A stretch of 23,626 nt of DNA. Source: a virus. Positions 20,549 to 23,626 of this stretch are shown piece by piece. The translations under genes and the position numbers were made by a program. Below the pieces are notes generated by a model that saw nothing but the letters and a program-made list of their open reading frames with translations, was not told where the DNA came from and ran no database searches. Position 1 is the first letter of the stretch. The number at the start of each line of letters is the position of its first letter. The stretch covers positions 1 to 23,626 of IMG/VR virus record IMGVR_UViG_3300005613_000418; one strand, given 5' to 3'.

Positions 20549-22524
20549 TGACTCAGCTCTGGCCGCGCACCGACGACTTTGACAACGCGCTGACGACGCA
20601 CGATCGCCTGGCGTCGTGGATCAACTGCCGGCCGCTCACGGCTGGCTTCGTCGCGGCGTACTGGACTCGAGGCGCTACCGATACGACGGCGATCCCGGTC
20701 TCGACCACGACGACGAACAACGCGACGGCCTACCTGTACCGGCAGTCGAACTACGACGACGTGAGCGTGCGTCACTCGACCTCGCTCCGCATCGACGGCA
20801 TACCGCCGGAGCCGAGCTACATCACGACGGTTGGCTGCCTGGCCCGCGTCACGGGCGGCACCCTCGCGTCGGGCGGCACGCTGATTCAGTACGTTCAGAA
20901 CATCTACGGCTACGCCTTCACGATGGAGGGCAGCTCGGGGGCCGCGCTGGTGAGCTGGAAGCTCCTGCGCTACGACGGCGGCACCGTGACGACGCTCGCG
21001 CAGTTCCCGGGCTTCTCGCTGACCGCGGCGCAGTTCGATGCCGCCCTGCCCTTCGATCTGCGACTCCAGGCGCGGAACGTCGGCGGCAACGTGGAGCTGA
21101 AGGCCTACATCGGCAACTTCTACTCGCCGACTCCAGGCGGCACCGCCCTTGTGCCGCAGGAGATCCAGCTGTTCAGCTACACCGACAGCTCGGCGGGCAA
21201 GCTCACCGGGCCGGGCCGGTGCGGCGTGATCACCACCAAGCTCGGGCAGCTCCTCGGAATCAACAACGGGCAGCGGACGCACTCGGTGACGCTCCAGGCG
21301 CTGACGGCTGGCGCGCCGACCACGGTTCTCATGCGCGACGAGTTCTCGCGCACCCTTGCCCTCGAGTCGTACAAGGTCACCTACTCGCCACTGTCCGAGC
21401 CGCGCTACTGCATCGACTCGAGCTTCATGGGCGACCTGCGCGGGTGCCAGCCCGGCGGCTATCCGAGTGCGCGCATCGAGAACAGCCCGACGAGCGGGGC
21501 GGTGCGGCTAACCCACGTCAACGCCAACCGCTACTGGGCGTTCAGCTCTCAGCGGCCCGTCGATTCGACGACGCACCAGCACCCAGAGGCCACCTTCGAG
21601 TTCACCGCGACGAGTACCGGGCCGCCCTTCTTCCCCAACGCCTTCCCAGGCGTGCTGGGGTACGGTGCGCCCAACTCGTCCGCGAATCAGATCTACTCGT
21701 CCTTCGGCCTGCCGATTCGCGGCTACGCGGCCTGGCTCGACTTTGACGCGCAAAAGGTCCTCATCCGCCGGCACTCGATCGTAGCGGCCCCGACCGAGCT
21801 GGCCGAGTACCCGATGACGATCAGCGTCGGGACTCAGTACCGACTGGGCCTCCAGTGTGTCCCGGTCGATGTCGTCGGGGGTCCGGTCGGCCTAACGGCC
21901 TACGTCAACGGCTCCCCGATCATCCCCACGTTGGCGGCAGGAGCCCCGGCCGGCGTCTCGGTCGTCGGAGCGAGCGGCCAGGTGATCGACAGCTCGAGCG
22001 GACGCTACACCGACGGGCAGCTCGAGGCCCTGGTCTTCTACGAGGCCAGCAACAGCGGGACCAAGCTGACGACGATCGACGTTCACCGGTGGACCGAGGG
22101 CACGCTAACTCCGCCGACGGCGAGCAAGGACATGACCTCGATCGTCTTCGCCGACGAGGGCACGCCCACCGCCACCTTCCAGCTGTCCTCGAACCGTCCG
22201 GTGCCGCTGCGGTCCCCGGTCAGCTACGAGCACGGCCACGAGGTCCTTACCACGACCTTCGACTCAGGCCACATCCACGCGCGCACCCTCAGGCCGCCGC
22301 GCAAGCTCTGGGACAAGCTCCAAACGGTGCCGGTGGACCGGAGCGACCGCGACGAGCTGCGGACCTTCTGGCGAGCTCGAGGCGGCGGCGTCGAGCCGTT
22401 CTTCTGGACCTCGCCCGATGACGGCGTGACCTACACCGTCCGCTTCCTGCCCGACTCCTGGGAGGAGGTCGAGCTGTTCCGCGACATCTGGCAGGTCAGC
22501 TTCGGGCTTGAGGAGGTGCTATGA
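20548..22524 (+). CDS. Tail-tip protein: two lectin-like beta-sandwich modules fused to a gpM-like domain
   Basis: The 658-residue protein starts at ATG 20548 (TGATG overlap). Two modules each begin with an Asp-acidic-Phe motif, as in phage LamG/concanavalin-like domains: RTDDFDNAL near residue 7, and RDEFSRTLALESY near 262. Each is followed by beta-rich Thr/Gly/Ser sequence (e.g. LPFDLRLQARNVGGNVELKAYIG). From about 557 to the end lies a ~100-residue domain (DRDELRTFWRARGGGVEPFFW, then LEEVL) resembling lambda gpM, in the correct gpM slot before a gpL-like gene. The fused modules would project from the tail tip and could bind surface carbohydrate. Carbohydrate binding is inference; the gpM-like assignment is supported by motif and synteny. 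Confidence 0.72.
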   Translation: MTQLWPRTDDFDNALTTHDRLASWINCRPLTAGFVAAYWTRGATDTTAIPVSTTTTNNATAYLYRQSNYDDVSVRHSTSLRIDGIPPEPSYITTVGCLARVTGGTLASGGTLIQYVQNIYGYAFTMEGSSGAALVSWKLLRYDGGTVTTLAQFPGFSLTAAQFDAALPFDLRLQARNVGGNVELKAYIGNFYSPTPGGTALVPQEIQLFSYTDSSAGKLTGPGRCGVITTKLGQLLGINNGQRTHSVTLQALTAGAPTTVLMRDEFSRTLALESYKVTYSPLSEPRYCIDSSFMGDLRGCQPGGYPSARIENSPTSGAVRLTHVNANRYWAFSSQRPVDSTTHQHPEATFEFTATSTGPPFFPNAFPGVLGYGAPNSSANQIYSSFGLPIRGYAAWLDFDAQKVLIRRHSIVAAPTELAEYPMTISVGTQYRLGLQCVPVDVVGGPVGLTAYVNGSPIIPTLAAGAPAGVSVVGASGQVIDSSSGRYTDGQLEALVFYEASNSGTKLTTIDVHRWTEGTLTPPTASKDMTSIVFADEGTPTATFQLSSNRPVPLRSPVSYEHGHEVLTTTFDSGHIHARTLRPPRKLWDKLQTVPVDRSDRDELRTFWRARGGGVEPFFWTSPDDGVTYTVRFLPDSWEEVELFRDIWQVSFGLEEVL

Positions 22525-23156
22525 GCTGGAACACGAGCGACGCGGACAACGCGCTCCTGAATGCGAACTCGCTGAACTTTCCGTTCGTCTGGCTGTTCGA
22601 GGTCGAGGTTCCGACCGTGCCGCCGTCTCGAGCTCGCCTCTGCCGGTACTCGGAGGCGATCGAGTACGGGGTCAACTCCGCCGGCGCGCCGATCAACTAC
22701 GAGCCATTCCCGTTCTCGGTAGAGAAGATCGACGAGGACTCGGAGGCGACGCTGCCCTCGATCGCCATCTCGGTCTCCAACGTCACCCGCGAGATCCAGG
22801 CGCTCCTCGAGGCCTACGGCGGGCTGATCGGTCAGGCCACGCGCCTCCAGCTCGTGAACACGACGGCGCTCGGATCGCCGCCGCTGCTCATGTACGACGG
22901 CGAGGTGGTGAGCCTCACCGCAAGCGAGGCGGCGGTCGTCTTCGAGGTCGCGGCCTTCCGACTGGCGCGGCAGCCGGTCCCCTCGAAGCGCGCCCTGTCG
23001 GACTTCTGCCGCTTCAAGTACAAGGGCGGCCGGTGCGGCTACACCGGCGCGCTCCCGACGTGCGACAAGGTGCTCGGGGGCGAGAACGGCTGCGAGGCCC
23101 ACAGCAACCAGGAGCGGTTCGGCGGCTTCCCCTCCATGCCCAGGCGTCTGACGTGA
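22521..23156 (+). CDS. Minor tail protein, gpL-like with Fe-S-type cysteine set
   Basis: The 211-residue protein starts at ATG 22521 with AGGAGG at 22511-22516. The N-terminal beta domain (VWLFEVEV, ATLPSIAISVSN, LLMYDGEVVSL) is followed by a Cys-containing end: FCRFKYKGGRCGY, TCDK, GCEAH and ERFGGFPSMP. The four Cys (163, 172, 181, 191) and the H-x-N-x-x-RFGGFP ending match lambda gpL-type proteins, whose C-terminal domain binds a [4Fe-4S] cluster. It forms part of the tail-tip ring between the gpM-like and J-like proteins. All four ligands are present. Cluster binding is known for the lambda protein and inferred here. Confidence 0.87.
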   Translation: MSWNTSDADNALLNANSLNFPFVWLFEVEVPTVPPSRARLCRYSEAIEYGVNSAGAPINYEPFPFSVEKIDEDSEATLPSIAISVSNVTREIQALLEAYGGLIGQATRLQLVNTTALGSPPLLMYDGEVVSLTASEAAVVFEVAAFRLARQPVPSKRALSDFCRFKYKGGRCGYTGALPTCDKVLGGENGCEAHSNQERFGGFPSMPRRLT

Positions 23157-23509
23157 TCGAGCCTCACCTCAAGTTCATCGGCGCGGACTACGAGCCCGGA
23201 GCGACCGGCCCCGAGCGGTACGACTGCTCCGGCGTCTGCGGGGCCTACCTCGAGGCCCTGGGGCTCAAGGTGCCGGCCGGGGCGTTCCAGGGCATCGACG
23301 GGGACGTCTGGAAGCTGCGCGGCTCGCTCGATGAGGTGGAGCTCGAGCGCGGCGACGTGGTGCTCTCAATCCAGCCCGACGGCCAGCTCCACGTAGACGT
23401 CGCGATCAACCCTCGCCGGGTCCTGACTGCGCTCAAGGGGCGCGGCGTCGCGATCCGCCGGACCTACTCGATCTCCAACCCGCTCGGCGTCTACCGTCTC
23501 CGCAGATGA
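23153..23509 (+). CDS. NlpC/P60-type peptidase, short gpK-like tail protein
   Basis: The 118-residue protein starts at GTG 23153 (GTGA overlap). It has the NlpC/P60 nucleophile motif YDCSG (Cys25) and the His in GQLHVDVAI (His80), preceded by ELERGDVVL. These enzymes cut peptidoglycan stem peptides; in phages the domain sits at the tail tip to open a path for DNA entry. Lambda gpK also has an N-terminal JAB/MPN domain, which is absent here, so this is a minimal K. The N-terminal LKFIGADYEPGATGPE replaces the usual 'YxwGGxxP' run. It is placed directly after the gpL-like gene, as in lambda. Confidence 0.85.
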   Translation: MIEPHLKFIGADYEPGATGPERYDCSGVCGAYLEALGLKVPAGAFQGIDGDVWKLRGSLDEVELERGDVVLSIQPDGQLHVDVAINPRRVLTALKGRGVAIRRTYSISNPLGVYRLRR

Positions 23510-23626
23510 TTCGACTCGACCTGATCCGCAACCCGTTCGAGCCGCACCACCGCGAGCGCCAGGTGATCGAGTGGGACGGGGAGACGACCGTGCGCGACCT
23601 CGTGCCGGATGGGGGGGGGGGGCGCG
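23506..23626 (+). CDS. N-terminal fragment of next tail-tip protein (possibly gpJ/gpI-like), cut by window end
   Basis: ATG 23506 overlaps the previous stop by four bases and opens a frame to the window end, about 40 residues. MIRLDLIRNPFEPHHRERQ, then a strand and helix (VIEWDGETTVRDLVPD), is consistent with the N-terminal beta domain of central tail or host-specificity (J-like) proteins, or a beta-grasp I-like protein. Too little is present to choose. The last residues are encoded by a 12-G tract (23611-23622) that may not be real sequence. Confidence 0.5.
   Translation, partial: MIRLDLIRNPFEPHHRERQVIEWDGETTVRDLVPDGGGGR

Noticed and set aside
1-23626. tRNA genes, insertion sequences, attachment sites or integrase
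   Set aside because: I found no cloverleaf-like segment, transposase motif or integrase signature. The gaps between genes are too short for most of these.

Overview
The window is a block of a tailed double-stranded DNA phage (or prophage) genome with siphovirus-type, lambda/HK97-like morphogenesis genes. Every gene I can support lies on the + strand. The base composition is GC-rich (roughly two thirds G+C by eye, with third positions almost always G or C), which points to a high-GC bacterial host, but nothing here fixes the host genus. No integrase, repressor, lysis gene or tRNA is visible, so lifestyle cannot be decided. Both ends cut through genes, and the right end runs into a 12-base G tract that may be a sequencing or assembly artefact. 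Nearly all genes abut or overlap by 1-4 bases (ATGA, GTGA, TGATG), indicating long, translationally coupled transcripts.

Layout. (1) 1-2052: the tail of an unknown gene, a DnaB-type replicative helicase, a small helical protein and a one-TM membrane protein. (2) 2057-7491: a cassette that appears to start at its own promoter (about 2020-2050, apparently leaderless). It holds a DUF5681-like small protein, two small unknowns, a winged-helix/metallophosphoesterase fusion with altered metal-site residues, a small HExxH metallopeptidase, a 720-residue protein that looks like a beta-domain plus alpha/alpha-toroid polysaccharide-lyase-like protein, and a beta-class DNA methyltransferase with a triplicated heptad. 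(3) 7488-13502: packaging and head, with the large terminase, a clear sigma70-type promoter (8733-8761), a portal fused to a MuF-type domain, an HK97-type prohead protease, an HK97-fold major capsid protein and a probable decoration protein. (4) 13601-17500: a second decoration-like paralogue, neck and connector genes, tail terminator and tail tube protein. (5) 17524-23626: tail chaperone pair, tape measure, a lectin-like/gpM-like fusion, gpL-like Fe-S tail protein, gpK-like NlpC/P60 peptidase, and the start of a further tail-tip gene. From the tube onward the order V-G-T-H-M-L-K follows that of phage lambda.

How it works together: TerL motors DNA through the portal into a shell made from the capsid protein, which the protease matures; the connector, gp10-like and terminator proteins join head to tail; the tape measure and chaperones set tail length; the M/L/K-like proteins build the tip. 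The most unusual items are the swapped metal-site residues of the phosphoesterase, the lyase-like protein encoded away from the tail genes, the methyltransferase's exact 21-bp repeats and mosaic codon use, two pairs of divergent paralogues inside the virion gene block, and a lectin-like adhesin fused to a gpM-like domain.
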